Assembly: GCA_028825045.1 (NCBI GenBank)
Contig: JAPKAY010000015.1
Location: forward strand, 1-64,000
Source: Halioglobus sp.
GTDB taxonomy: Bacteria > Pseudomonadota > Gammaproteobacteria > Pseudomonadales > Halieaceae
Length of the DNA: 64,000 bases
Direction of reading: 5' to 3'
Position 1 is the stretch's first letter; the number at the start of each line of letters is the position of its first letter. Shown here one piece after another: positions 49,954-59,444 of the stretch. A model generated the notes under the pieces. It ran no database searches, had not been told where the DNA came from, and worked only from the letters and a program-made list of their open reading frames with translations. A program made the translations under genes and the position numbers.

Positions 49954-49965
49954 CTTGGAACCACT

Positions 49966-50277
49966 ATGAGTAAAAAAGCAGACTGGGATATCAAACAACT
50001 GCGTGCTATCGGCCACAAGCTGAAACCGGTAGTCACTGTTGCGGGTAAGGGCATGACCGAGGGGGTCATTGCCGAGCTAGAGCGTGCTCTGACGGACCAC
50101 GAGCTTATCAAGGTCAAACTCGCCGTAGGATCGCGTGAAGCGCGCGCGGAGATGACCGAGAAAATTCGTCAGCAAGTCGGGGCGGAAATCGTACAGAGCA
50201 TAGGCAATATCGTGGTGTTGTTGCGGCGCAGCAGCACGCCGGACCCTCGCCTCTCGAATCTGATTAAACCCCTGTAA
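49966..50277 (+). CDS. yhbY: YhbY/CRM-domain ribosome-assembly protein
   Basis: A 103-residue single CRM (KH-like) domain RNA-binding protein associated with pre-50S particles. It has LRAIGHKLKPVVTVAGKG and LTDHELIKVKL, the conserved GKG loop and helix. The ATG at 49966 has GGAA six bases upstream; six upstream codons in frame are not needed. Confidence 0.92.
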   Translation: MSKKADWDIKQLRAIGHKLKPVVTVAGKGMTEGVIAELERALTDHELIKVKLAVGSREARAEMTEKIRQQVGAEIVQSIGNIVVLLRRSSTPDPRLSNLIKPL

Positions 50278-50351
50278 TTCTTTGGCAATCGTTGCGCATA
50301 CTACCGCACGTGCACCTGGCGCTTAACGCTTCCTGCCAACGAAAAACTGCG

Positions 50352-50380
50352 TTTCACCCCTGCCCCGCTTTCGCTATCAT
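50352..50380 (+). promoter_or_regulatory. Predicted sigma-70 promoter for the gene at 50411
   Basis: A TATCAT -10 box (50375-50380) lies 17 bases after a weak -35 (TTTCAC, 50352-50357) and 30 bases before the start codon. Confidence 0.4.
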
Positions 50381-50410
50381 GTAAGGACTCCATTCTATTG
50401 GAAAAAAAGC

Positions 50411-50755
50411 ATGGGAGATATTCTCGAATTCCCGTCACAGCAGACGCAAGGTCTGGCGTTCTTGGATCGCCAGGTACGCGAACTTCTCACCGCAAAAGGC
50501 GCCGATGATCGACTCATCGATTTCGCCGCCCAGCAGCTGACTGAAATGTATGCGCAATTGAGCACAGCAGAGCAATATAGCTTTAGCGTGGAACTCCCTG
50601 CGCATCTGGACGATGCAGAAAAGAACAGCCTGGACCATCAGATCAATGCAGGGCTGGAGGGCATTCGACAGGAAAATCACGCTTTGCTGGTAAGCCTTGT
50701 GGCGCAGCTAGTGCTTGCCCAGGTCAGACTGTTTCAACACGAGCGAATTGACTAG
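50411..50755 (+). CDS. Hypothetical protein, 114 aa
   Basis: An acidic, largely helical cytoplasmic protein starting MGDILEFPSQQTQGLAF, with no membrane segment, no cysteines and no motif I recognise. It has its own candidate promoter and an A-rich leader. It converges with feoB with an 11-base gap. Composition matches its neighbours, so it is likely a real gene. Confidence 0.7.
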   Translation: MGDILEFPSQQTQGLAFLDRQVRELLTAKGADDRLIDFAAQQLTEMYAQLSTAEQYSFSVELPAHLDDAEKNSLDHQINAGLEGIRQENHALLVSLVAQLVLAQVRLFQHERID

Positions 50756-50766
50756 ACCGTCTGGGT

Positions 50767-52602
50767 TCAGGTTAGCAAGCCCGTGAGTTGATACACAAGA
50801 ATCGCCGCCACGTAAGCAAACAGAAAGTATCCGGCAAACATCTTCACCGCCAGTGAACTTGATCCGCTCTCTTTGGACAAAATCGCCAGGGTCGAAACAC
50901 ACTGCAGCGCAATGGCAAAAAACACCAACAAAGCCAGCCCGGAACCCAGGGCAAGATCGCTATTTTGGATCTGTTGCACCAGAGGTGCCATATGTTCGTC
51001 CGCAGACTCAATGCCAAAAATCGTACCCAGGGTGCCAACAAAGACCTCCCGCGCAAGGAAGGAACTCAGTATGGCAACGCCATAACGCCAATCAAGGCCC
51101 AGTGGCGCAAACAGTGGCTCGATAAATTGGCCCATACGACCCAACCAGGAAGTACCCAGATCGGCACCGAAGTTGGGGAAATAGCCTAAAACCCATACCA
51201 CCACCGTTACCGCAAAGATAATTTTTCCCGCCTTGGTCACAAAGTGTTTTGAACGGTTCCAGCAGTTGCGCAGCAGGGGGGTCAAACTGGGCAAACGGTA
51301 AGGCGGCAACTCGAGCACAAAAGGAAGGTCATTGTAATTATCGGCGCTGATGCGTGATACCAATGCGGTCACCAGCAATCCGCACATCATGCCGAAAAAA
51401 TAAATGACGAACATGGCCAAGCCCTGCCACCCGAATAATCCACCCAGCGCGGTACCTGCGGGTATAAAGGCAGCAATCAGCAGAGTATAAACAGGCAAAC
51501 GCGCAGAACAGGGCATTAAGGGTATTGCCATATACGTCAGCAGCCGTTTGCGTGGGGAATCGATGGCACGTGCAGCATATATCGCGGGAATTGCGCAGGC
51601 GACCCCCGACAACATGGGAATAAAACTTTTCCCGGTTAAACCGAACAAGCGCAGTGGTTTGTGGCATATCAGGGCGGCGCGCGCCATATAGCCAGAGTCC
51701 TCCAACAAACCGATGACGAATGTCAGGATAAATATTTGCGGCACAAAGACTAAAAAGGCCCCTATACCGCCAAATAGCGCGTCTGCTGTGAAATCCTTGA
51801 GCGTCTGATTGCCGATTAGAGGTAAAACGACGTCGGCAACATTACTTAGAATATACTCCACCCCAGCCATCAGTGGCGCCGCCCACGTGAAGATGGATTG
51901 GAACAACAAATACATGATGAGGAAAAACGCGATCCCGCCAGTCCATGAATTCAGAAAGATGCCATCGAGCCGGGTCTGGTTCCTGATCAACACATCGCCC
52001 TTGGGGCCAAACTGATGCGCCAGCCGGTGCGCCGTGGAACGCAACACCTCATCGGAAATCTCCAACTCCGCATCTGCGCCTTGTGTCGTATGCAGCGGCG
52101 CCTCCTGTTTCAGCGCCCCAATAACGGCATCAATTCCTTTACCTGAGCGCGCGGAAATCGGTAAGACGGTTGCTGACAGCGCATTTCCCAAATTCTCGAC
52201 ATCCAGAGAAAGATTATGGAAATCCAGAACGTCTGTCATGTTGGCCAGCACGGAGACGCGCTTGCCGTGTTTTCTGCATTCACGAATAACCTGCAGCGTG
52301 AAATAGAGGCTTTTTTCCAGACGCGTAGCGTCGATAATACAGAGCACCTGACTGACATCCGAGTCGAACAAGGCGCGCTCAAAATGCTCGACTGCAACCC
52401 GCTCGTCCGCAGAAATCGCCTGTAACGAGTAAGTGCCGGGGAAGTCGACCAATTCCATTTCGGGCAGCGCCTTGAGGTGGCCAACACTGATATCGACGGT
52501 AATACCCGGAAAATTTGCGACCTTGTGATGCAGCCCGGTCAGACGGTTAAACAGCAGGCTTTTACCCGAATTGGGACTGCCCATCAGGAGTACTTTACTC
52601 AT
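50767..52602 (-). CDS. feoB: Ferrous iron transporter FeoB (short form)
   Basis: Fe(II) transporter with an N-terminal GTPase. G1 is GSPNSGKSLLFN, G3 DFPGTYSL, G4 NMTD; then about eight to ten membrane helices with the Cys-containing GVACAIPAIYAAR and MPCSARLPVYTLL gate-like motifs. 611 residues, clearly shorter than E. coli FeoB (about 770). The ATG at 52600-52602 is one base after the feoA stop; the longer upstream frame overlaps feoA. No feoC is visible. Expected to be Fur-repressed through the box upstream of feoA. Confidence 0.94.
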   Translation of the reverse strand: MSKVLLMGSPNSGKSLLFNRLTGLHHKVANFPGITVDISVGHLKALPEMELVDFPGTYSLQAISADERVAVEHFERALFDSDVSQVLCIIDATRLEKSLYFTLQVIRECRKHGKRVSVLANMTDVLDFHNLSLDVENLGNALSATVLPISARSGKGIDAVIGALKQEAPLHTTQGADAELEISDEVLRSTAHRLAHQFGPKGDVLIRNQTRLDGIFLNSWTGGIAFFLIMYLLFQSIFTWAAPLMAGVEYILSNVADVVLPLIGNQTLKDFTADALFGGIGAFLVFVPQIFILTFVIGLLEDSGYMARAALICHKPLRLFGLTGKSFIPMLSGVACAIPAIYAARAIDSPRKRLLTYMAIPLMPCSARLPVYTLLIAAFIPAGTALGGLFGWQGLAMFVIYFFGMMCGLLVTALVSRISADNYNDLPFVLELPPYRLPSLTPLLRNCWNRSKHFVTKAGKIIFAVTVVVWVLGYFPNFGADLGTSWLGRMGQFIEPLFAPLGLDWRYGVAILSSFLAREVFVGTLGTIFGIESADEHMAPLVQQIQNSDLALGSGLALLVFFAIALQCVSTLAILSKESGSSSLAVKMFAGYFLFAYVAAILVYQLTGLLT

Positions 52603-52603
52603 G

Positions 52604-52843
52604 CTACGACGTGACCCTGACCAGTACATGCGCGGCGACTTCATCGTCCAGCGAATACACTGTATTGCTCACGCGATACACCTTGGGGGCGCCAAAAGCG
52701 AGCGACTGCAAACAAGAGACCGACTCACCTGGATGAAAGCCAAACTCCATCAGGCGGATGCGATATTTCTCATCCAGCGCATTGTCATAGCCCAGTATTT
52801 CGCAGTGGTCGCCGGTTTTCAGCGACCAGAGAGAGCGGTTCAT
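52604..52843 (-). CDS. feoA: FeoA SH3-like regulator of ferrous iron transport
   Basis: A 79-residue FeoA: MNRSLWSLKTGDHCEILGYD, then IRLMEFGFHPGESVSCL and the C-terminal GAPKVYRV...VLVRV strand. Needed for FeoB activity in other bacteria. The first gene of feoAB, with a Fur box about 40 bases upstream. Confidence 0.9.
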   Translation of the reverse strand: MNRSLWSLKTGDHCEILGYDNALDEKYRIRLMEFGFHPGESVSCLQSLAFGAPKVYRVSNTVYSLDDEVAAHVLVRVTS

Positions 52844-52883
52844 AGTGGTTCGTTCATGCCAAAATAGAGCACAAGCTTAACCT

Positions 52884-52906
52884 AAATGAGAATTGTTTGC
52901 ATTATT
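52884..52906 (-). promoter_or_regulatory. Fur box upstream of feoAB
   Basis: AATGCAAACAATTCTCATTT on the minus strand resembles the Fur operator (TGAGAAT plus inverted half-site). Its position just upstream of feoA fits iron-dependent repression. Confidence 0.6.
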
Positions 52907-53236
52907 GGCTTGCACCGGAGCTGAAATACCCGGCAAGATTGTTTCAAGGTGTGAACAAGCGCACTATTGCCGCTGAGCGGCCATAGCCACAATATAATCT
53001 CATACCAGAAGAAGTAGAACATGCCCCCCCCCGGACACTCTGCCCGAACACCCGGCTCTACAGTAACCATAGGCGCCCGCCCTCTCGCTTACTGTCGAAA
53101 GCTGCTGTGTAGAACTTTTGCATTGTTCGGTCAGTTTCTAGCTCCACTTTATTTGAGGACTTCCCGTAACTTCGTGAGAAGTGAGCTGAAATGGATAAAT
53201 AAGCGAACTGCCGGGGCGACCGACTTCTACACATTG
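52907..53236. other. Upstream region of feoA and of the sulfotransferase gene
   Basis: A plus-strand frame is open from 53021, but its first 72 codons look non-coding (Arg/Ser/Pro-rich, no conserved pattern), so I treat this as leader of the sulfotransferase gene. No terminator or RNA gene is seen. Confidence 0.4.
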
Positions 53237-54133
53237 ATGCCGCTTTACACGTCACTACAGCGCGTTTTATTCATCCATATCCCCAAGTGTGGTGGCACCT
53301 CAATTCGAAAGACCTTGGTTCAGGAGTGCCGATGCGCGCCTATTCCTCCGTCTGGTGCGGGAGTCGTCAATCAATCCATTGAGTATATGATCAGCGCTGT
53401 TCCACCGCGGAGTCCACAGGGACAACTTCTCCAATCCTGTGCTACCCAGCACACATCAGAACCACTGAGGCAGCGTTTTCTGCGCGTATTTACCGCCTAT
53501 GACCTGGCAACATCCCCAGAAAGAGTATTTTTACTGGGTCATAAGCCCGCACGCGAATTAGTGTCCTATCGCAGAAATAGTAAAGACATTATGTTGACCA
53601 CCGTCCGCTCGCCGATTGGGATGCTCAAAAGCATGGCGGCATACCGTGTTTCACACACGTTAAAAAATACTCAACGCCAGGACTCGATAGAACTACTTGA
53701 ATTACTGCAGCTTGATATTCATGCATTCACCGAACTGGCCCGCACACAACCGGAGCAACTTACTGGAAGGATTCTTGAGAACCAGTCGCCTTCACTGGCA
53801 GCCCATCTGACACTGGATAGCCGGACAGACCACAGTTCAATATGGGAAGGGATTCAGGGTGAGGGTATCTTTATCGCGCATATGTCAGAGCAGGCGCACA
53901 TGCTCAGCGAGTTATTTGGGCAACTATCGCATCAGCACAGGATAAATACATCCGACAATCGACAGGGACTGGCGGCAGAATTTACTGCCGGCATTCAGGA
54001 TTCATGGATCGAACCTTTTATCGATACAGACTCCAGACAACTTTATCAACGTCTCGAATCTAACGGCATCATCGGATTCTGGAAAAAGGGGGGGACGGCA
54101 AGCGAGTACCGGGACTTGCTAGCGTCTTCCTAG
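53237..54133 (+). CDS. P-loop sulfotransferase family protein
   Basis: A PAPS-dependent sulfotransferase-like protein. The 5'-phosphosulfate-binding motif is VLFIHIPKCGGTSIRKTL, and the 3'-phosphate-binding region is likely IMLTTVRSPIGMLKSM (Arg-Ser-Pro). Many marine bacterial members sulfate polysaccharides; the acceptor here is unknown. From the ATG at 53237 it has 298 residues; in-frame starts back to an ATG at 53021 would give 370, but that part lacks a conserved look. It stands alone between feoAB and greA. Confidence 0.7.
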   Translation: MPLYTSLQRVLFIHIPKCGGTSIRKTLVQECRCAPIPPSGAGVVNQSIEYMISAVPPRSPQGQLLQSCATQHTSEPLRQRFLRVFTAYDLATSPERVFLLGHKPARELVSYRRNSKDIMLTTVRSPIGMLKSMAAYRVSHTLKNTQRQDSIELLELLQLDIHAFTELARTQPEQLTGRILENQSPSLAAHLTLDSRTDHSSIWEGIQGEGIFIAHMSEQAHMLSELFGQLSHQHRINTSDNRQGLAAEFTAGIQDSWIEPFIDTDSRQLYQRLESNGIIGFWKKGGTASEYRDLLASS

Positions 54134-54194
54134 ACATTAGGGCTGTCCAGCGCCCAGTCACTATAATAGCGGAGACAGTTACATCTCAACTCTA

Positions 54195-54671
54195 TTAGAT
54201 ATGGTGTACCTGATCAATCTCGTACTCGATATCGCCCCCTGGAGCTTTAACAACGACAACATCACCCTCTTCCTTGCCTATTAAGGCCCGTGCAATGGGA
54301 GATCCCACCGAGATCAGGTTGTCCTTAATATCTGCCTCATCTTCACCCACGATGCGATAGGTGACGGTCTCGTTCGTATCCAGGTTAAGCAGGTCGACTG
54401 TCGCGCCAAAAATCACTTTGCCCGTCTTGGGGATTTTCTGGATATCAATGACCTGGGCATTGCCCAGCTTGCCTTCGATTTCCAGAATACGGCCCTCGGC
54501 AAAACTCTGCTGCTCGCGAGCCGCGTGATACTCCGCATTTTCCTTCAAATCTCCATGCGCGCGCGCCTCGGCAATGGCCTGCACAATGCGCGGACGGTCT
54601 ACTTTCTTGAGCTGATCTAATTCCTCGCGCAAGCGGGCTTCACCGACCCGCGTCATCGGAAACCTGTTCAT
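54195..54671 (-). CDS. greA: Transcription elongation factor GreA
   Basis: Rescues backtracked RNA polymerase. 158 residues: an N-terminal coiled coil ([20 protein letters not shown]) with acidic tip residues ([13 protein letters not shown]), and an FKBP-like C-terminal domain ([18 protein letters not shown]). Its ATG overlaps the carB stop; the carA-carB-greA order is as in Pseudomonas. Confidence 0.97.
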   Translation of the reverse strand: MNRFPMTRVGEARLREELDQLKKVDRPRIVQAIAEARAHGDLKENAEYHAAREQQSFAEGRILEIEGKLGNAQVIDIQKIPKTGKVIFGATVDLLNLDTNETVTYRIVGEDEADIKDNLISVGSPIARALIGKEEGDVVVVKAPGGDIEYEIDQVHHI

Positions 54672-57600
54672 GAGCCAATTCTCCGGTGCAGGTCTTGCAG
54701 ACGTCGCACTGTTGTTTGATCACCCTTAAACTTTAAAGCCATGCAGATCGCCTCGGCTGCAGTCAGAGTGGTCGTATAAAATACCCGATGAGATTCGGCG
54801 CTGGCGCGTATGGGAGCTGAATCTTCAATGGCGCGGCGCCCCTCGGTGGTGTTGATGATGAAGTCTGCTTCATCGTTCTTGATCATATCGACAATATGCG
54901 GCCTTCCCTCAAGCACTTTGTTGACCCGGCGTACAACCAGGCCAGCCTGCTCCAGCGCTTGTGCGGTACCGCTTGTAGCCACGAGAGAAAAGCCCATCTC
55001 GGCAAGATCGCGGGCTACCGCCACGACGCCCGGTTTATCCACGTCGCGCACACTGATCAAGACGGTGCCTTCCGAGGGTGGCCCACTGCCCGCACCTAAT
55101 TGCGCTTTGGCAAATGCTTCGGCGAAAGTATCACCTGTGCCCATTACCTCACCGGTGGACTTCATCTCCGGCCCTAGTATCGGATCAACACCAAGGAACT
55201 TATTAAAGGGCAGGACCGCTTCCTTCACGCAGTGGTAGGGCGGCACGATCTCCACGGTAAAATCCTGTTCGGCCAGTGTCTGTCCGACCATACAGCGGGC
55301 GGCCACTTTGGCAAGGGAGGCGCCAATGCACTTCGACACAAACGGCACAGTGCGCGAAGCACGTGGGTTAACCTCGATAACGTAAATCTCACCGTCCTGC
55401 CAGGCCAGCTGTACGTTCATCAAACCCTTGACCCCAAGTTCCAGGGCCATTTTTTTCACCTGCTCGCGCATTTCATCCTGCAGTGCAGGTTCCAGACTGT
55501 AAGGCGGCAATGAGCACGCGGAGTCACCGGAGTGAACGCCGGCTTGCTCTATATGCTGCATGATGGCGCCAATGACAACTTCCTTGCCATCGCTCACCGC
55601 GTCGATATCCACTTCAATGGCCGCACTAAGAAAGCTGTCGAGCAACACCGGTGCATCCTCGGAGGCCTGCACCGCGTAGCGCATATAACGCAACAGATCT
55701 TCTTCCCGATAGACAATCTCCATAGCGCGACCGCCCAACACATACGAGGGTCGTACCACTAGCGGGTATCCTATGCTCTTTGCCGCTGCGACGGCTTCTG
55801 AAGTACTGCGCACCGTGGTATTGGCAGGCTGTAAAAGACCCAACTTCTGGATCATCTTCTGGAATCGTTCCCGGTCTTCAGCGCGGTCGATGGCGTCGGG
55901 AGTAGTGCCAACGATGGGTACCCCCTGGGCTTCCAGGGCCCGCGCCAACTTGAGCGGAGTCTGACCACCAAACTGCACGATCACACCTTTGGGCTTTTCC
56001 AGGTTAACAATCTCCAGAACGTCCTCCAGCGTCACCGGCTCAAAGTAGAGACGATCCGAGGTGTCATAGTCCGTAGAAACCGTTTCCGGGTTGCAGTTGA
56101 TCATGATGGTTTCAAAGCCATCCTCGTGCAATGCTAAAGCAGCGTGCACACAACAGTAATCGAACTCAATTCCCTGGCCGATGCGGTTGGGCCCACCGCC
56201 CAGTACCAGGATTTTGTCCCGATCGGTTGGTGCCGCCTCACACTCTTCCTCGTAGGTTGAGTACATATAAGCCGTAGCGGAAACGAATTCAGCGGCACAG
56301 GTATCCACGCGCTTGTATACAGGACGAATCCCCAGGGAGTGCCGGTGCTCACGTACGTGATTTTCGGAGGCATTCATCAACACCGCCAGACGTTCATCCG
56401 AGAAGCCCTTACGCTTTAGCGCGAACATTAACGCGTGATCCATCTCCTGCAGTTCAACCGTTTTTAAACTGTCTTCGGTTTCGATTAAATCCTTGATCTG
56501 CACCAGGAACCACGGATCCACTCCGGAGTAACGGTACACCTCGTCTATACTCATATTTGCACGAAAGGCATCACCGATGTACCAGATACGATCCGGACCG
56601 GGATTGGTCAGTTCCGCGATCAATGCTTCGCGTCTTTCAGGGTCCTCGACATCTATCTTGTGTTCAAAGCCAGCAGAGCCTACCTCCAGACCGCGCAGGG
56701 CTTTTTGCAACGACTCCTGAAATGTGCGGCCAATGGCCATGACTTCACCCACAGATTTCATCTGCGTGGTGAGGTGGGTATCGGCGCCGGGGAACTTTTC
56801 AAAAGCAAACCGGGGAAGCTTGGTAACGACGTAATCAATCGATGGCTCGAACGACGCGGGTGTCGCTCCGCCGGTAATATCGTTTTGCAGCTCATCCAGG
56901 GTATAGCCAATCGCAAGCTTCGCGGCCACCTTGGCGATAGGGAAGCCGGTTGCTTTGGAGGCCAGCGCCGAGGATCGAGACACCCGCGGGTTCATCTCGA
57001 TGATAACCATGCGCCCTGTTTCCGGATCCTGCCCGAATTGGACATTGGACCCACCTGTCTCCACACCAATTTCACGCAATACCGCCAGTGAGGCATTGCG
57101 CATGACCTGGTATTCCTTGTCGGTTAACGTCTGTGCCGGTGCAACGGTGATAGAGTCTCCTGTGTGCACGCCCATGGCGTCAAAGTTCTCGATAGAGCAG
57201 ACGATGATGCAGTTGTCGTTCTTATCGCGAACCACTTCCATCTCAAACTCTTTCCAGCCGATGAGGGATTCGTCAATCAACACCTCACTGGTCGGCGACA
57301 GGCTGAGCCCCCGCCGGCAAATATCTTCGAACTCTCCACGGTTGTAAGCAATGCCGCCGCCGGAGCCACCCATAGTGAAGGAGGGACGGATAATGCAGGG
57401 CAAACCAATCGAATCCAGAACCTGTAAAGCCTCTTCCAGGCTGTGCGCGGTAGCTGAACGAGGTGTATCCAGACCAATACGCTGCATCGCCTCGTCGAAC
57501 AATTGACGATCTTCAGCCTTGTCGATAGCCTCCTTGGTAGCGCCAATCATCTCCACACCGTGCTTTTGCAAAACGCCCTTACTGGCCAAATCCAGCGCGC

Positions 57601-57892
57601 AGTTAAGCGCCGTTTGCCCACCCATGGTAGGCAGCAGAGCATCGGGCTTTTCCACCTCGATAATGCGCTCCACCGTTTTCCACTCAATGGGTTCGATGTA
57701 GGTGGCATCAGCCATAGACGGATCGGTCATGATCGTAGCCGGATTGGAGTTTACCAATATGACCCGGTAACCCTCCTCACGCAGGGCTTTGCAAGCCTGA
57801 GCACCGGAGTAATCGAATTCGCAGGCCTGTCCTATGATGATGGGACCGGCGCCGAGAATCAGGATGCTATTTATGTCAGTGCGCTTTGGCAT
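54668..57892 (-). CDS. carB: Carbamoyl-phosphate synthase large subunit
   Basis: Makes carbamoyl phosphate for pyrimidine and arginine synthesis. 1074 residues with two homologous ATP-grasp halves ([20 protein letters not shown] and [19 protein letters not shown]) and a C-terminal MGS-like allosteric domain (about residues 935-1074). Six bases after carA. Confidence 0.98.
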   Translation of the reverse strand: MPKRTDINSILILGAGPIIIGQACEFDYSGAQACKALREEGYRVILVNSNPATIMTDPSMADATYIEPIEWKTVERIIEVEKPDALLPTMGGQTALNCALDLASKGVLQKHGVEMIGATKEAIDKAEDRQLFDEAMQRIGLDTPRSATAHSLEEALQVLDSIGLPCIIRPSFTMGGSGGGIAYNRGEFEDICRRGLSLSPTSEVLIDESLIGWKEFEMEVVRDKNDNCIIVCSIENFDAMGVHTGDSITVAPAQTLTDKEYQVMRNASLAVLREIGVETGGSNVQFGQDPETGRMVIIEMNPRVSRSSALASKATGFPIAKVAAKLAIGYTLDELQNDITGGATPASFEPSIDYVVTKLPRFAFEKFPGADTHLTTQMKSVGEVMAIGRTFQESLQKALRGLEVGSAGFEHKIDVEDPERREALIAELTNPGPDRIWYIGDAFRANMSIDEVYRYSGVDPWFLVQIKDLIETEDSLKTVELQEMDHALMFALKRKGFSDERLAVLMNASENHVREHRHSLGIRPVYKRVDTCAAEFVSATAYMYSTYEEECEAAPTDRDKILVLGGGPNRIGQGIEFDYCCVHAALALHEDGFETIMINCNPETVSTDYDTSDRLYFEPVTLEDVLEIVNLEKPKGVIVQFGGQTPLKLARALEAQGVPIVGTTPDAIDRAEDRERFQKMIQKLGLLQPANTTVRSTSEAVAAAKSIGYPLVVRPSYVLGGRAMEIVYREEDLLRYMRYAVQASEDAPVLLDSFLSAAIEVDIDAVSDGKEVVIGAIMQHIEQAGVHSGDSACSLPPYSLEPALQDEMREQVKKMALELGVKGLMNVQLAWQDGEIYVIEVNPRASRTVPFVSKCIGASLAKVAARCMVGQTLAEQDFTVEIVPPYHCVKEAVLPFNKFLGVDPILGPEMKSTGEVMGTGDTFAEAFAKAQLGAGSGPPSEGTVLISVRDVDKPGVVAVARDLAEMGFSLVATSGTAQALEQAGLVVRRVNKVLEGRPHIVDMIKNDEADFIINTTEGRRAIEDSAPIRASAESHRVFYTTTLTAAEAICMALKFKGDQTTVRRLQDLHRRIGS

Positions 57893-57898
57893 GGTGGT

Positions 57899-59041
57899 TT
57901 ACTTCTTTTGGGCCCGTACAGTTATCAATTCAATGAAATGTTCAAACAGCGGCGCAGCATCATGCGGACCGGGGCTGGCTTCAGGATGGCCCTGAAAGCT
58001 GAACGCCGCTTTATCGGTGCGGTGTATTCCCTGCAGACTGCCGTCAAACAGCGACTTGTGGGTTGGGCGTAACGTTGCCGGCAGGCTTGATTCGTCGATC
58101 GCAAATCCGTGGTTCTGGCTGGTGATCAGTACTGTACCGTCATCGATATTTTGTACCGGATGGTTAGCGCCGTGATGGCCGAACTTCATCTTGACGGTGC
58201 TTGCGCCGCTCGCCAGACCCAGTAACTGGTGTCCAAGACAGATGCCGAACACCGGGACATCGGTCTCAAGAATGGCCTGAATTGCTTCGATGGCATACGT
58301 GCATGGCTGGGGGTCTCCGGGCCCGTTAGAGAGAAAGATTCCGTCGGGTTTCAGTGCCAGCACATCGGCGGCAGGTGTCTGTGCGGGCACGACGGTCAGG
58401 CGACAACCACGATCGACCAACATCCGCAGAATGTTGCGCTTAACCCCAAAATCGTAAGCCACCACGTGCCAGGGTAGTTCAGAATCAGGGCGTTCAGTAT
58501 AGCCTCTCTCCCTCTCCCAACTGCCTTCGCGCCAGGTGTAGCTGTCTGGTGCAGTAACCTTCTTCGCAAGATCCATGCCTTTGATGCCAACAAACGCTCT
58601 CGCTTGTTTGAGCGCTTGTGCTTCATCGACGTCTTCACCGGCCATGAGGCAACCGCCAAGAGCGCCTTTGTCGCGCAGAATGCGGGTGAGTCTGCGCGTA
58701 TCGATTTCTGCGATCGCCACAATATTGCGACTGGTCAGGTAATCCGAAAGGCTCTGCTGATTGCGGTAATTGCTGGCCAGCAACGGGAGATTCCTGATAA
58801 CCAGCCCGGCAGCCCAGATCGAACCGGACTCCTCGTCCTGCGCGTTGGTACCGGTGTTGCCTATATGCGGGTAAGTCAGCGTGACAATCTGGCTGGCATA
58901 GGATGGGTCGGTCAGGATTTCCTGATAGCCGCTCATGGCAGTATTGAAAACCACCTCACCCACCGAGGTACCTGCAGCACCTATTGCCAAACCTTTGAAA
59001 ATACTGCCATCTTCAAGGGCTAATATGGCCGGAATGGACAA
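57899..59041 (-). CDS. carA: Carbamoyl-phosphate synthase small subunit (glutaminase)
   Basis: Class I glutamine amidotransferase that feeds ammonia to CarB. The catalytic Cys is in [13 protein letters not shown], and His/Glu in [13 protein letters not shown]. 380 residues, like E. coli (382). The start is TTG (59039-59041) behind a perfect GGAGG. Transcription probably starts near 59233, giving a leader of about 190 bases with a terminator hairpin. Confidence 0.96.
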   Translation of the reverse strand: MSIPAILALEDGSIFKGLAIGAAGTSVGEVVFNTAMSGYQEILTDPSYASQIVTLTYPHIGNTGTNAQDEESGSIWAAGLVIRNLPLLASNYRNQQSLSDYLTSRNIVAIAEIDTRRLTRILRDKGALGGCLMAGEDVDEAQALKQARAFVGIKGMDLAKKVTAPDSYTWREGSWERERGYTERPDSELPWHVVAYDFGVKRNILRMLVDRGCRLTVVPAQTPAADVLALKPDGIFLSNGPGDPQPCTYAIEAIQAILETDVPVFGICLGHQLLGLASGASTVKMKFGHHGANHPVQNIDDGTVLITSQNHGFAIDESSLPATLRPTHKSLFDGSLQGIHRTDKAAFSFQGHPEASPGPHDAAPLFEHFIELITVRAQKK

Positions 59042-59056
59042 GCAAACCTCCGTCTA

Positions 59057-59164
59057 TCAGTGGCATACAGTGGCATAACCAGCGTCCTCCGCCTCAGCCG
59101 GACGCCCCTCAGCCGGGCGCTCGAAAAAAAGCGAGACAGGGTTCCCTATCTCGCCGTTTGGCAT
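59057..59164 (-). CDS. Possible carA leader peptide reading through the terminator
   Basis: A 35-codon ATG frame starts ten bases before the leader hairpin and continues through it (MPNGEIGNPVSLFFERPAEG...), ending 15 bases before the carA start. Translation through it would prevent terminator formation. No Shine-Dalgarno is visible before the ATG, so translation is uncertain. Confidence 0.3.
   Translation of the reverse strand: MPNGEIGNPVSLFFERPAEGRPAEAEDAGYATVCH
59059..59078 (-). repeat. Tandem 10-bp repeat in the carA leader
   Basis: TATGCCACTG occurs twice in direct succession (minus strand), shortly before the carA ribosome site. Confidence 0.6.
59124..59154 (-). terminator. Attenuator-like terminator in the carA leader
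   Basis: An 11-bp stem with one wobble, GCGAGATAGGG / CCCTGTCTCGC (59131-59154), two-base loop, followed by seven T residues (A-run 59124-59130). No gene lies upstream on this strand, so it sits within the carAB leader, 83 bases before carA. Confidence 0.8.
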
Positions 59165-59239
59165 TACGTCAGCACTGGTTATCTACAGGGACACACTGCC
59201 ATCCGGTGCGCTGGCCGGGCGTGTGTAATCTGGCGTGGG

Positions 59240-59268
59240 ATTGTAGGGGAAGGGCCGTGGAGTGTCTA
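59240..59268 (-). promoter_or_regulatory. Sigma-70 promoter of carAB-greA
   Basis: TAGACA (59263-59268) and TACAAT (59240-59245), 17 bases apart; each box has one mismatch to consensus. Predicted start near 59233. Confidence 0.7.
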
Positions 59269-59276
59269 TACTCCGC

Positions 59277-59311
59277 GTGCTCAAACCCCGCCTTCGGAGC
59301 ACTTTGAGCAC
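59277..59311. promoter_or_regulatory. 9-bp inverted repeat upstream of the carA promoter
   Basis: GTGCTCAAA (59277-59285) and TTTGAGCAC (59303-59311) are exact inverted copies with a 17-base spacer, directly upstream of the carA -35 box. An operator is plausible; the protein is unknown. Confidence 0.45.
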
Positions 59312-59384
59312 CGACGGCCGCCGCTTCCGCAGAGTTGACGTTCACTTGGCGCCAGTGACCCCCTGGATAGTTCCAGTAAAGCAG

Positions 59385-59412
59385 TTGCTTTAACTAATAA
59401 AACGCCTATTAT
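59385..59412 (+). promoter_or_regulatory. Predicted sigma-70 promoter of the SDR-TetR operon
   Basis: TTGCTT (59385-59390) and TATTAT (59407-59412) with a 16-base spacer, about 33 bases before the SDR start. It is divergent to the carA promoter. Confidence 0.5.
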
Positions 59413-59444
59413 TGTGCGTTCCTATTTGGCAGTGGCATTTACGC

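Noticed and set aside
53021..53236. N-terminal extension of the sulfotransferase
   Set aside because: The 72 extra residues show no conserved pattern; the P-loop motif follows the ATG at 53237 closely. Not excluded.
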